NCBI GenBank assembly: GCA_001936135.1
Contig: CP012809.1
Coordinates: forward strand, 4,699,501-4,763,500
DNA: 64,000 bases
Direction of reading: 5' to 3'
From: Saccharomycopsis fibuligera x Saccharomycopsis cf. fibuligera
Taxonomy: Eukaryota; Ascomycota; Saccharomycetes; Ascoideales; Saccharomycopsidaceae
The position numbers and the translations under genes were made by a program. The notes beneath the pieces are model-generated. The model did not search any database. It saw only the letters and a list, made by a program, of their open reading frames with translations, and was not told where the DNA came from. This document shows positions 39,932 to 49,898 of the stretch, piece after piece. Position 1 is the stretch's first letter, and the number at the start of each line of letters is the position of its first letter.

Positions 39932-41764
39932 TCACTCATTAAAAAGATCCAAGTCATCAATTTTCAGGTAATTCAACTTGGTCGATGGTTTGGCTCTAAT
40001 CACAGGCACTGAACCAGGAATCTTGAAACCTTCAGATTTTTCACCGAGTTGTTTGATAGCCCCGTTAATTGCCCTGTTAGTAGCGTCGTTAGCAGCATCA
40101 TCCATAATTCCTGCAAATTCAGTGCCACTGACTCCACCATGATGTCCTTGACCATTCGTGTTTCTTCTCTTTCTTCTTGTTGGCTTAGAAGTGTGTCCGG
40201 AGAGTTCATCTGATTCTTGCTTAAGTTTTTTTTCTGCCATCTCGAGCAAGTAATCAGCATTCAAATTAACAAAAATGCGTTCTTTCAAAAGCGACTCCTC
40301 TTCAGTCAAAATAAAATCGTCTAACTCGTCATCATCAATGTCACTGAATGTTTCACCATCAGGAACTGTGGCAAGCACGTCGCTAGATCTTGGTAAATTT
40401 GCCACCAAATTGCGTGGTCTGTTGGCATCAATAATTTTGAGCTGCTCTTCTTCCTGCTGATTAGGAATATCAGGCCCATCAACCTCGTCATCATCATCTT
40501 CAAAATCTGACATATTCTTCAAAAGCTCAAAGTACCTGTTATTCGCATTTGAATCTTGATTAGCGTTTCTGCTTGTGCCTTTACTCTTGGCTTTCCCTTC
40601 GCTATCTTCATCTTCATATTCGTCTTCGTCATCGCTTTCAGCAATTCCTTTCCTATTACCTTTAAGGTGAATTGCTTCACTTTCTTCTTGTTCCTCTGAA
40701 CTTGCCTTTATCACTTTTCTCTTCTTTTTCGGTTGATTATCTTCAGTAATAGCTTTCACTGCACTCATAATATTTCTAATCTCATCTTTAATTTGACTAC
40801 CAGAAACTTCCACATTGAGCACTCTAGTGATCAAACTGACCCCAACTTTTGACAATCTTTTATTTTTCTTACCCAATGCGGTTAATGTCTTGTTTCGGCC
40901 TTTAAGGTATGCTGGTGGTAGGGTATTTTCAATATCCTTGTTTTCAGTATTTCTAAATTCATTAATTGACATACTACTAGATTTTGTCTTTTTGAACTCA
41001 TTCAATCTTTTTTGTAACGTATCTTCACCAACATGAGCCAACGCCACTATTTCTTCATGAGATCTTCTAAAATTGTTCATTCTCGCTGCTAACAAGACAC
41101 AGGCACCGGCAATCCCCGCTGGACGACGACCTTCATAAATCCAATCATACGACATTCTTTGGGCCAATTTAGTAGCGTCTCTGATGACTTTGATCTTAGC
41201 GCCTCCAAAATTCAACTTATCAGCAAAATGTTGAATAAACAAACTAGGGTCAGCCAAAGGCAATGAAGTAACATTAAGCGCCTTGACCATCTTGAGAAAA
41301 GTGGAACCGATACTAAACACACTCACTTGAAGCTTTGATGAGAAATTAATCAACATATGATGTGTTTTTTCTTTACGACAAGCGATATACAAGCATGAAG
41401 CAATAACGTTTTGAGATTTACGCCCCTTAACAAAATTCATAGTCAATGCCAAGTTGTACCATTTGTGAGCTGCTTCAGCGATATGGGAGGGGACGCCCAA
41501 AGCGCTGGCAAGAGCATTGATTTTCCGTTTGGCGTTTTGTAAAGTTAACTCTCTTGATTTGAGCGAAGAACTAGCAGAAGTTTGATCATGTCTGATAAAA
41601 GAACCGTTAACCGTAGCTGCACCACTTGAACTTTCACCAAATTGTAATTCAGAGACGATGGGATTTTCTTCTGCCACTCGCCCACAGTTCTCACAGGATA
41701 AATCACTGACAGCGTTCTTGATGTCCCTGCGGAACTTGGTGTGCCCACAAGTTTTACACTTCAT
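39932..41764 (-). CDS. BRF1: TFIIIB subunit Brf1
   Basis: 610 aa (S. cerevisiae 596). The zinc ribbon is at the extreme N-terminus (Cys3, Cys6, Cys24, Cys27; MKCKTCGHTKF, LSCENCGRVAEENP). Two TFIIB-type cyclin repeats follow (about 80-270), including IAEAAHKWYNLALTMNFVKG, ASCLYIACRKEKTHHMLINF and EGRRPAGIAGACVLLAARM. The Brf-specific C-terminal half includes the TBP-binding homology block near LTEEESLLKERIFVNLNADY. Brf1 bridges TBP, TFIIIC and RNA polymerase III at tRNA and 5S genes. It is in tandem with the TFIIIC-like gene. Confidence 0.97.
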   Translation of the reverse strand: MKCKTCGHTKFRRDIKNAVSDLSCENCGRVAEENPIVSELQFGESSSGAATVNGSFIRHDQTSASSSLKSRELTLQNAKRKINALASALGVPSHIAEAAHKWYNLALTMNFVKGRKSQNVIASCLYIACRKEKTHHMLINFSSKLQVSVFSIGSTFLKMVKALNVTSLPLADPSLFIQHFADKLNFGGAKIKVIRDATKLAQRMSYDWIYEGRRPAGIAGACVLLAARMNNFRRSHEEIVALAHVGEDTLQKRLNEFKKTKSSSMSINEFRNTENKDIENTLPPAYLKGRNKTLTALGKKNKRLSKVGVSLITRVLNVEVSGSQIKDEIRNIMSAVKAITEDNQPKKKRKVIKASSEEQEESEAIHLKGNRKGIAESDDEDEYEDEDSEGKAKSKGTSRNANQDSNANNRYFELLKNMSDFEDDDDEVDGPDIPNQQEEEQLKIIDANRPRNLVANLPRSSDVLATVPDGETFSDIDDDELDDFILTEEESLLKERIFVNLNADYLLEMAEKKLKQESDELSGHTSKPTRRKRRNTNGQGHHGGVSGTEFAGIMDDAANDATNRAINGAIKQLGEKSEGFKIPGSVPVIRAKPSTKLNYLKIDDLDLFNE

Positions 41765-42667
41765 AATAATATTTTGCTAGTAATTGATACTTTGATTTTT
41801 GATTTTTGATTTTTGATTTCTTTTTTTTTTTTTTTTCGTTTTCTATTGAGTAAAGTGCAGCGTTGAGTAGTTGTTAATACAAGTATGATGCGGATATTTA
41901 ACACAAGGGAAATAGAGATAAAACAAAGATCAGTTAATCTCACAGAGAAAATGAGTGATAAAAAAACGCCTAAAAAAAACAGAAAAAAAAGGCGCGTGCA
42001 CGTGAAGGAATATTTTTGTTTTGGTTCTCTCCAATGCTCTGAACAACTGCACTTTTATAATTTTGAGAAATACCAGGGGGTAGTTCACGTTCTTTTGTCT
42101 TTGAAAATGGCAGAGCAAGGGTTGACTATGCCGACATTATTGCTAAAACGATTGATGGTAGTGGTTAGTGGTGCATAGGGGGTACGCCAATAATGGCAAT
42201 GAATGCAGATAATAATAGCTAAAAAAATAGCAGTTATTCTGATCTACGCAAGTCAGCACACTGGAAACGGTGATGAGCTTGCTAGGAAAGATCAAGAGTA
42301 GTGGATAGTACTGGCGCTTCAAAAAGTATTAGTGGTGCTATAGCACCTCGGCTTGTCATCCCGCCAAGTGCTTAATGTAAGATGTCTAATAGGCATTATT
42401 GCCATAACGATGGGCTTATGTTAGAGTATGACATATAATGATCTACACCCCGTAATAATCTTGGGTACATCTAAGCTCAGACAAATGTAAATGTATCTGA
42501 CAGAAACCATCATTATTTATGAGCGGGGCACGCATGTTGCTCTACAGACAACTCCTTACAAGCGTTTTCATAGAAAAGAACTAAATTAGAACATCGTTAT
42601 TATTTGGTTAAAAAAAGGAAAAGAAGATAAAATAAATAAGACAGTACAGGACAAAGTTTTATTTAAA
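41765..42667. other. Spacer RPL2 3' end / BRF1 promoter
   Basis: Upstream of BRF1 are four GATTTTT-type repeats (about 41790-41818) followed by a T-run, and a CACGTGA E-box at 41999-42005 inside GCGCGTGCACGTG. No ORF is supported; the 97-codon frame at 41885 has no family resemblance. Confidence 0.45.
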
Positions 42668-43984
42668 TTAATCTTGAGTTTTTTGAGTACCACGCAACAA
42701 ACCAGTTCTTCTAGCGGCAATAAGACCGGCTTTTTGACCGGAAACAGCACCTCTAGAGATGGTGGAGGCTTTACCAATATGTTGATGGTTACCACCACCG
42801 TGAGGGTGATCAACTGGATTCATGGCAACACCTCTAGTCTTTGGCCATGAGTTTCTCTTGACCTTGAATTTGTGGAATGCTCTACCGGCCTTCAACAATG
42901 GTTTGTCAATTCTACCACCACCAGCAACGATACCAATGACACCTCTGGCATTAGATGGCAAGATTTTCTTAGCACCAGATGGCAACTTAACTCTGGTCTT
43001 ACCTTCTTCCAAGTTGTGACCAATAACGGTAACGTAGTTACCAGAGGTTCTACCCAAAGCACCTCTGTCACCTGGTTTTTCTTCAACGTTGGAAACGATG
43101 GTACCTTCTGGGACAGAAGATAATGGCAAAACGTTACCAATGTTCAAGGAAGCTTTCTTACCAGCGTAAATGAATTGACCAGTGTAGATACCTTCGTTAG
43201 CAATGAAGGTTTCTTCTCTCAACTTGTACTTGTATGGGTCTCTGAAAGAAACTCTGGCCAATGGGGCACCACGACCTGGGTCATGGATGATTTGCTTGAC
43301 AACACCACGAATGTAACCGTGCTTTTCAGCATAGTCCAAGGTTCTCAACTTGGCGGCACCTTTTCTCAATCTGGTGTGGGCGGTGAAAATGGAACCAGCA
43401 CCTTTTCTTTGGTTTCTAATAACTCTACCTATTTGTTTGTTAGTATACTATCACACTACTTAAGTCACTTGTAAGTTATTGTAGCTCAAAATCTGAAATA
43501 TATCATTGATTCGGTAATTGGTGATGGTTTAACAAAGTGTTTGTTTTTATTCAAAACTCATTTCCCGGATTTTATGACAGTCGAGCTTTGAACAAATATC
43601 TCGTATTGATACAGAAGACAGGCACACAGGCACTTTATTAAAAATGATCATAGAAAAAATTTTCTATGCTTACAGATTTGTGACTTTTTTGAGACGTGAA
43701 TGATAACGCTTTAAGATGTTGCTTTGGCTGGGTATTCAAACTTTCGACTATGGTGATTTTCCAGTGCAATCTGTGGTTGCATTGGACGTAACTGTAATTA
43801 TGCTGAATCTACTGAAAAATTTTTTATAGTGCGTGGAAGTTGCAATGCCGATGATGACGATTTTCATGTTGGTTCATACACTATGATATAAAGCACTTTG
43901 CAATGTGCTTTGAATATACCGAATCACTTGGAATGCGACAAATTTCAAACTGACATGAGCTATATCCCAGATGAACATACCCAT
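42668..43984 (-). CDS. RPL2: 60S ribosomal protein L2 (uL2), two exons
   Basis: Exon 1 is ATGG (43984-43981) and exon 2 is 43428-42668, giving 254 aa, the same length as yeast Rpl2. Donor GTATGT (43980-43975), branch TACTAAC (43445-43439), acceptor TAG. The 4-base first exon is the same as in S. cerevisiae RPL2A/B. The protein reads [20 protein letters not shown] and carries the uL2 signature [15 protein letters not shown] with the peptidyl-transferase-centre histidine. It shares a 704-base divergent promoter with QCR6. Confidence 0.97.
43429..43980 (-). other. RPL2 intron (552 bases)
   Basis: Donor GTATGT at 43980-43975, TACTAAC on the minus strand at 43445-43439, acceptor TAG at 43431-43429. 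I found no box C/D pair on the transcribed strand. Confidence 0.94.
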
Positions 43985-44688
43985 TTTTGGCTAATTTTTG
44001 TTTATCTTCTGGTGGAAGGGACTAGTTCTAGAGGTATCAACAGTAGTATAAATGAGAAAGAGACGACAAAAATTAAAGGAAAAAAGCAGTCTGGGGTGGA
44101 CGGTGGTGGATTGGGTTGTGGGCCAAGGTGAAAATTTCCTGTGGGTGCGGTGCGGTTCGGAGCGCTGATGCCTAAGGTAGTGGGCGCTAGTGCAGCTGGG
44201 AGTGTCGCTCTCGTGAGTTTTTCTCTCGTTCTGGCACTTCTGCGGTGCGCGCAGCAAAAAGCGCCGTTTTCAGAGAGAAAATCACGATTTCGGCAGATGC
44301 GTCAGCCAGCCATGTGACCACCATGGTCCCAGTCACACTACCTAAGGGTCAGCTGAGTTGCACATGGTGAAGAAACGGGCTGTAAAGAGCCCTGTCCGAT
44401 TCCATCGATCACCAAAGACCCACCCCAGGGGTCTAATGGAAACTGAAATATCATGTGACCATGGTTTCAGCCAATGGAATTTATGATGATTACAACAGTG
44501 CAAAGTGCTCAAGAATGGCAACTGCAAATGAAAAAGAAAAAAAAAAACTGTGAGAAAGGCCGCCAGTGATATTAGTTATTGGTTGTACTATTACCATCTC
44601 CACCTCCATATATACCAAAATACAACTTGCTTTTGCGGTCTCCAACCAACCCACTTAACTCCATCCAATACCAGTTCTATCTTTAAAA
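43985..44688. promoter_or_regulatory. Bidirectional RPL2 / QCR6 promoter
   Basis: GC-richer than its surroundings. CATGTGAC (Cbf1-type RTCACRTG) occurs at 44311-44318 and 44453-44460, each followed by CA and, a few bases on, ATGG. Two CCAAT boxes face QCR6: CCAAT at 44471-44475 and its reverse ATTGG at 44578-44582, which fit Hap2/3/5 control of a respiratory gene. No ORF is supported. Confidence 0.55.
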
Positions 44689-45483
44689 ATGGCTTTCTTT
44701 GAGGATTTGTTGGCTTCTGTGCTCCCAACTGTGTCATACGCAGACTCTGAAGTACGTACTTGATATCCTATTAATTGTATTATTTGATAGATACACTTCC
44801 AATGGAATGGTGTGCAGCGCAGTACTCAAAAAATTATCCATTCGTTACATTTTGAGCCATAAATTACAACCAATGTATTTTTTAACTATTTCCATATGAT
44901 TCTCTATTTTCATTACTATCCATTGAATGTGGAACTGTTAGTCTCATTTATCACTTTTGAAATTCAGTAATGTGCATATCTAATATTGCGTTTCTTGATT
45001 ATTGCTTAGCCTCACACACAAACTGTCTGCATACTGCTTCAAGGTATCTTCTCTATACGAACTAACTTCTTCACATACACAAAACACCTTGTAGCATTTA
45101 CTAACCGATACTTATAGGAAGAAGAAGAAGAACAAGTTGAAGAATCTTCCGAAGAATCCCAAGAATCTGAAGAAGGTAGCAGTGAAGATGCCGAAGAAGG
45201 CGGTGATGACGATGAAGATGATGAAGATGAAGATGAAGACGATGAAGATGAAGAAGAAGAAGCTGACCCATATGACAAATTGAGAGATGAATGCTCCAAG
45301 ACTGGCGAATGTGTCAAATACGTTCACCACTACCAAGAATGTGTTGAAAGAGTCACCAAATCTCAAGAAGACCCAGGTTATGCTGAACTTGCTTACAAAG
45401 AAGACTGTGTTGAAGAATTCTTCCACTTGCAACATTGTCTTAACGACTGTGCTGCCCCAAGATTGTTCTACAAGTTGAAGTAA
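44689..45483 (+). CDS. QCR6: Cytochrome bc1 complex acidic hinge subunit Qcr6, two exons
   Basis: Exons 44689-44751 and 45118-45483, giving 142 aa (S. cerevisiae 147). Donor GTACGT, TACTAAC (45099-45105), TAG at 45115-45117, phase 0. Exon 1 encodes MAFFEDLLASVLPTVSYADSE. Exon 2 starts with a long Glu/Asp run, then the hinge domain with DECSKTGECVKYVHHYQECV and YKEDCVEEFFHLQHCLNDC, ending APRLFYKLK. The cysteines form the family disulphides. Qcr6 helps cytochrome c1 interact with cytochrome c on the intermembrane side of complex III. The upstream CCAAT boxes are consistent with respiratory regulation. Confidence 0.95.
44752..45117 (+). other. QCR6 intron (366 bases)
   Basis: Donor GTACGT, branch TACTAAC at 45099-45105, acceptor TAG at 45115-45117. 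It separates the presequence-like exon from the acidic exon. No snoRNA signature seen. Confidence 0.92.
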
Positions 45484-46944
45484 GCAAGCGAATTTTTAAA
45501 TTGAATAAGCAATTAATCAATAGATTCTATTTTTTAATTTGCATTTGCATGTTCAAACAAAAAAAAATAACTAGATTAAAAAAATTGAGAAATGATGGAC
45601 GATTTGGACATACATCACATTGTCATTTTTTTATTTAAATTTTTCCTAGCGAAAAAAAAAAGCACAAACAACAAAGAACAAAAACCCAAACCAATCATTT
45701 CAAAAGTCCTGAAAATAACAATTTAATTACTCTGGAGCAAGACTATCTTTTTTTTTTTTTTTGCTAAAATGTTATTGTTATACAATTATATTCACTTCAA
45801 TTGTTGCTCACCAGTATTGTTAATTCGGATCATCAAAAATAAAATCAATATCAACAGTGAATGATTATAAAGAACACAATAAATAATCATCAAAACAAAA
45901 AAAAAAAAAAGCATAGTGTGCTGCTGGTATTTTCAATCACTAATATTTTTTTATCTCTTTTTCTTTCTTACCATATATCTATCTCTTTTTTGTTATTTCA
46001 TTTTGTCTTAATTTCTTTCTTATCTTTCCCTCTTGTCCATTATACGGCTTATTGTATCAACATTCAATAAAAACAGCTCACGAATTTGTCATCCAAGATT
46101 TTTTTTTAATTTCTATTTTTAGTGTTCTTCTGAGAAGAAACCTAAATAATTTTTCTAAGGTCGAGTGAGGTTGCAGAAAGTTGTTCGTAAACTGTAGGTT
46201 ACATCTTCTCCGCAGCAGCATCGCAGTATCGCTATTCATGTTGTAGTATAATTTGAAGTATACATAAACACAGTACTACCTAAAACTGTCACTAATTACG
46301 AGCCCTTGCATGGTGAATAATTTCTTCTGCGCTCGAAACCGCGCCAGAAACACGGTTTGTATTTTGCTAGAAACTTCCATAGCATGTGAGCAGTGCACGT
46401 GACACATAGTTAACTTAACAAACAACCGTGTGGCGAGGACCAAATCCACTGACGTTGGCTTCTGATGGAGGACGGATAGCTGGCAAATGGCACTTTGATT
46501 GGCACAGCGCTGCAGTTACAGCGCTAACAGCGGGCATTCGCGTGCCATATGCCAGCAAGAATTTTTCCCTTTCCCGTTGCTGTTGTTTTCTCTTCTTTTC
46601 CCTTTTTTTTTCCTTTCTATTTCAAAATATCAATCAATTGTTTTAATTAGAAAGACCACCTGTCACACGTTAAAATAAAAAGGTTCAATCCAGTTAAATT
46701 TTTTTAAAAAAAAGAAACAAAAAAAGCAAAACAAGGGAAAGTAAAAAAGGGAAACTTTCACAACGGTTTAATCCAGGATAAATTATACTCACCCAAAGAA
46801 AAAACGATAAATAATCAACACAAGTAGCCAAAAATTACGCGCCTGTTCGATTACTAAACAAATCAATTCTTCTTCACAATAGTGTTAAACTCAATTACTA
46901 CTCAAAAAAAAGTTAAAGTTATATTATAACCAAAAATATCAAAA
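45484..46944. other. Spacer QCR6 / RRM-protein gene
   Basis: T- and A-rich 3' and 5' flanks. CACGTGAC at 46396-46403 is a full Cbf1 consensus site about 540 bases upstream of the RRM gene. A GCGCTGCAGTTACAGCGC inverted repeat lies near 46506-46523. No ORF is supported. Confidence 0.45.
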
Positions 46945-47928
46945 ATGTCTGAAGCCGAAGCAAAAACCGCCGCTGCTGCCAACGCCACCAACTCTGCTGA
47001 AGCCGTTGCCGCCGCCAACGACGCCGGTACCTCCACCACTAACTCTCCAATTGACAAGCTCAACTTGGAGACCAGATTGTACATTGGTAATGTTAACTAC
47101 GGCACTTCCAAACAAGAATTGAAGGATTTCTTTTCTGAATTTGAAGTTTCGAAAGTTGATATTCCAAAGAAATTGATCCGTGGCCGTGTTCTCCAATTGG
47201 GATTTGCTTTCATTAACTTGGCTAATGTTGAAGATATTGAAAAATTCATTGAAAAGTACAACCAAGCCACTTTCAAAGACAGAGTTATTACTGTTAATAA
47301 AGCTAGTCCACCAGATGAAAACAAACCAAAGGCTAAGCCAACCACCGTTAAGAACAAGAAAAGCGCTACTGCTGCCACCAAGACTCCAAAGAAGAAGGCT
47401 ACTGCTTCTGGTAAAGAGAACTCTGAGGAAGCTTCATCTTCGTCTGAAAAATCCGAAACGGAAGGTGCTTCTGCCAAAGGTTCCAAGAAGGAAAAGAAAA
47501 CCTTTGAAAAGAAACCAAAGGTTCCATTGTCTGAAGGTACTGTTTCCAAAGATACTGTTTACATCACCAATGTTGACTTCAAATTGAACACTGAACAATT
47601 GACCGACTACTTAAAGAAGGAAACCAAGTATGACCCAGTTTGGGTTCATGTTCCAACTCAAAGATTGCCAGGTTATTTGATCAAGACTTTGAAAAAAAAG
47701 AATGTAGAAATTAGATTTAAGTCCAGAGGTTATGCCTTTATCAGATTCAATTCTGAAGAAGAACAACAAAACTTTATCAAGGAATTCAATGGTACTAAAA
47801 TCAATGATAGACCAATTACTGTTAAGGCTGCTATCGACCTCCCTTCTCAAGAAGAGCTTGAAGCTGCTGACAAGGGCGAAGGCAAAGAAGAAGACGCTAC
47901 CGCTGCTGCTAATGAAGAAGCCAAATAA
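46945..47928 (+). CDS. RNA-binding protein with two RRMs (Rnp1/Sbp1-like)
   Basis: 327 aa. An Ala-rich N-terminus leads into RRM1 (about 43-120) with RNP2 RLYIGNV and RNP1 QLGFAFIN. A Lys/Ser/Glu-rich linker follows (KKSATAATKTPKKKATASGK), then RRM2 (about 206-300) with VYITNVDF and SRGYAFIRF. The C-terminus is acidic and Ala-rich. There is no RGG box between the RRMs, unlike Sbp1, so Rnp1 is the closer model, but orthology is not firm. Strongly biased codons (GGT, TTG, AAG) point to high expression, consistent with an abundant ribonucleoprotein. Confidence 0.75.
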   Translation: MSEAEAKTAAAANATNSAEAVAAANDAGTSTTNSPIDKLNLETRLYIGNVNYGTSKQELKDFFSEFEVSKVDIPKKLIRGRVLQLGFAFINLANVEDIEKFIEKYNQATFKDRVITVNKASPPDENKPKAKPTTVKNKKSATAATKTPKKKATASGKENSEEASSSSEKSETEGASAKGSKKEKKTFEKKPKVPLSEGTVSKDTVYITNVDFKLNTEQLTDYLKKETKYDPVWVHVPTQRLPGYLIKTLKKKNVEIRFKSRGYAFIRFNSEEEQQNFIKEFNGTKINDRPITVKAAIDLPSQEELEAADKGEGKEEDATAAANEEAK

Positions 47929-49143
47929 GCTTGTTGTGAATTTGCTGAAATTGGATAAACAACAACAAATATTGAAACTGTTTGTTTTGTTTGATGAATG
48001 ATTGTTTTGTGATATGTATTTGTTTTTCTTTTTTGTTTTTTCTATTCCTTTTGTTTATTCTACTTTTTAGGTTTTTTGTCGATGCATACGTAAGTAAGCT
48101 TTGGTCGGTCTTGAGTGATTAGGCTAAAGTGCATTGGGCGAAGAACAAAAAAATTAGAATAAGAATATGCAACAGAAGGATAGAAAAATAAAAAAAAAAT
48201 GAAAATATATTTTTAATGGCTTTGAAATGACAGAAGCCCCCTTTTTTTAATATATAATTGACTGACCTTTTTTACTTCGTTGAATTTGTAAATATGATTG
48301 TATCATTTGTTTCCTCTAAGTTTTTCGGCAAGAGCGTCACGCCTATTTTTGCCATGCAAACAATAAACTACAAATCAACACAATGGCGAACCGCTGTGCG
48401 TTAAAAAGAGTATTTGATTGACGGCTTGCAGAGGATTGCCAGTAGACTTTGCCACTAGGTTCCCTTAGAGTGCTGAATGAGTGTAGCTATCAAGGAAAGC
48501 TGATTAGTGTTACCATGTACACGGTACCTGACAGGGCAGCTTAACCTACTGGTCGTCAGCACTGCGCGAATGTAGGTCTATTGCAGTGTAAACTATTATA
48601 CAACATAGCTACAGCACCGCGTAAATATCAAGAGGTTATTACACTTCTTTTTCTGGTTTAGTTCGCCTACGATTAGTCCGTCACTGTGTAATACAATCCA
48701 ACTCCACTGTATTATCTGAGCTAACGGCTGGAAACAACAAATATAGCAGCACTGTGTCTGCTTCTGCTTCCGTTCATATTCAAATTTTTTACGCTCTCAC
48801 TTTCTGTTTCCAGATTCCTGTTTTCCTGGTTTTTTGTTTTCCCGTCTTTGGATTTCGCTTTCTTTGGTTCGCGGCCCCCGTTTTACCAATTTCCATACTC
48901 AAACACGCCTAGATACCCTTCAGCAATCGTTACTCCTCGAGTTTACTCTTTTTCTGACAAACACAGCGCAAACACAGTTTTGCATATTTGCAGTTCCTTT
49001 AGATTGAAAACATCAGACAAGCGCAAAACTACCAAACGCGCACTCTTGACTCTTTGTTACATATCAATATATCAACAAGTTGATGACTCGAAACTTCTGC
49101 CATAATCTTTATCAACATCAACAGCTTCAACATAATTGTTATC
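47929..49143. other. Spacer RRM-protein gene / AF4-like gene
   Basis: T-rich 3' flank, then unremarkable sequence. The 85-codon frame at 48848 has no family resemblance. No regulatory motif stands out. Confidence 0.4.
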
Positions 49144-49324
49144 ATGTCTGCAATATTCACAAAATCTGCAAGCAATAATCCAAATGGCAACAACACCAAC
49201 ACCAACAACAATAACAATAACAATAACAATGACTCAAGAAAACTGAAGAAGCTGTCTACTGGCATATACATCTATAACAGCGATAGCCCGCGTGCTGTAC
49301 ATAGTCAGTCTTCTGCTGGACCTG

Positions 49325-49363
<39 letters not shown>

Positions 49364-49816
49364 CTTCTTCTTCTTCTTCTTCTTCTTCTTCTTCTTCTTC
49401 TTCTTCTTCTTCTTCTTCTTCTTCTTCTCAACATCAACCTCGTAGCTCCAGCAATAGTCCTCGTCCAAGTCACAGTACTAGCAATATCAATAACAATAAC
49501 TACAGTCATAGTAGCAACGGTAGTGGAAATGGGCTAATCAATCCAGATAAATCCTGGAATCCAGAACTAGCAATTGAGAACTTTAACAAACATGGTGATT
49601 TACCGCCAATTTTATCCCCAACGTTGCCTTCATGGACAAGTAAAGTACTGCAGCAACTGCAAAGTCCATTAAAATTGTCATCAAAACTCAACAACGGAGA
49701 CAGGTTGAAGAGTTATTCTGGTCAACTGATAGATGCAGATAATGGCGACAGCGATGCAGATGATGACGAAGGCCATGATCTGCATGATAATGATTATGAT
49801 TATGATTATGATGATT

Positions 49817-49898
<82 letters not shown>

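Noticed and set aside
43849-43955. Possible box C/D snoRNA on the plus strand (GATGATGA at 43850, CTGA near 43950)
   Set aside because: Lies antisense to the RPL2 intron, no terminal stem, and no C'/D' pair; chance match is likely.
46396-46403. CACGTGAC as a centromere CDEI element
   Set aside because: No 80-base very AT-rich block followed by a CDEIII-like TTCCGAA sequence; better read as a Cbf1 promoter site.
49292-49537. Poly-Leu, poly-Arg and poly-Lys ORFs over the trinucleotide repeats
   Set aside because: Alternative frames of (GCT)n and (TCT)n; they exist only because a repeat has no stops.
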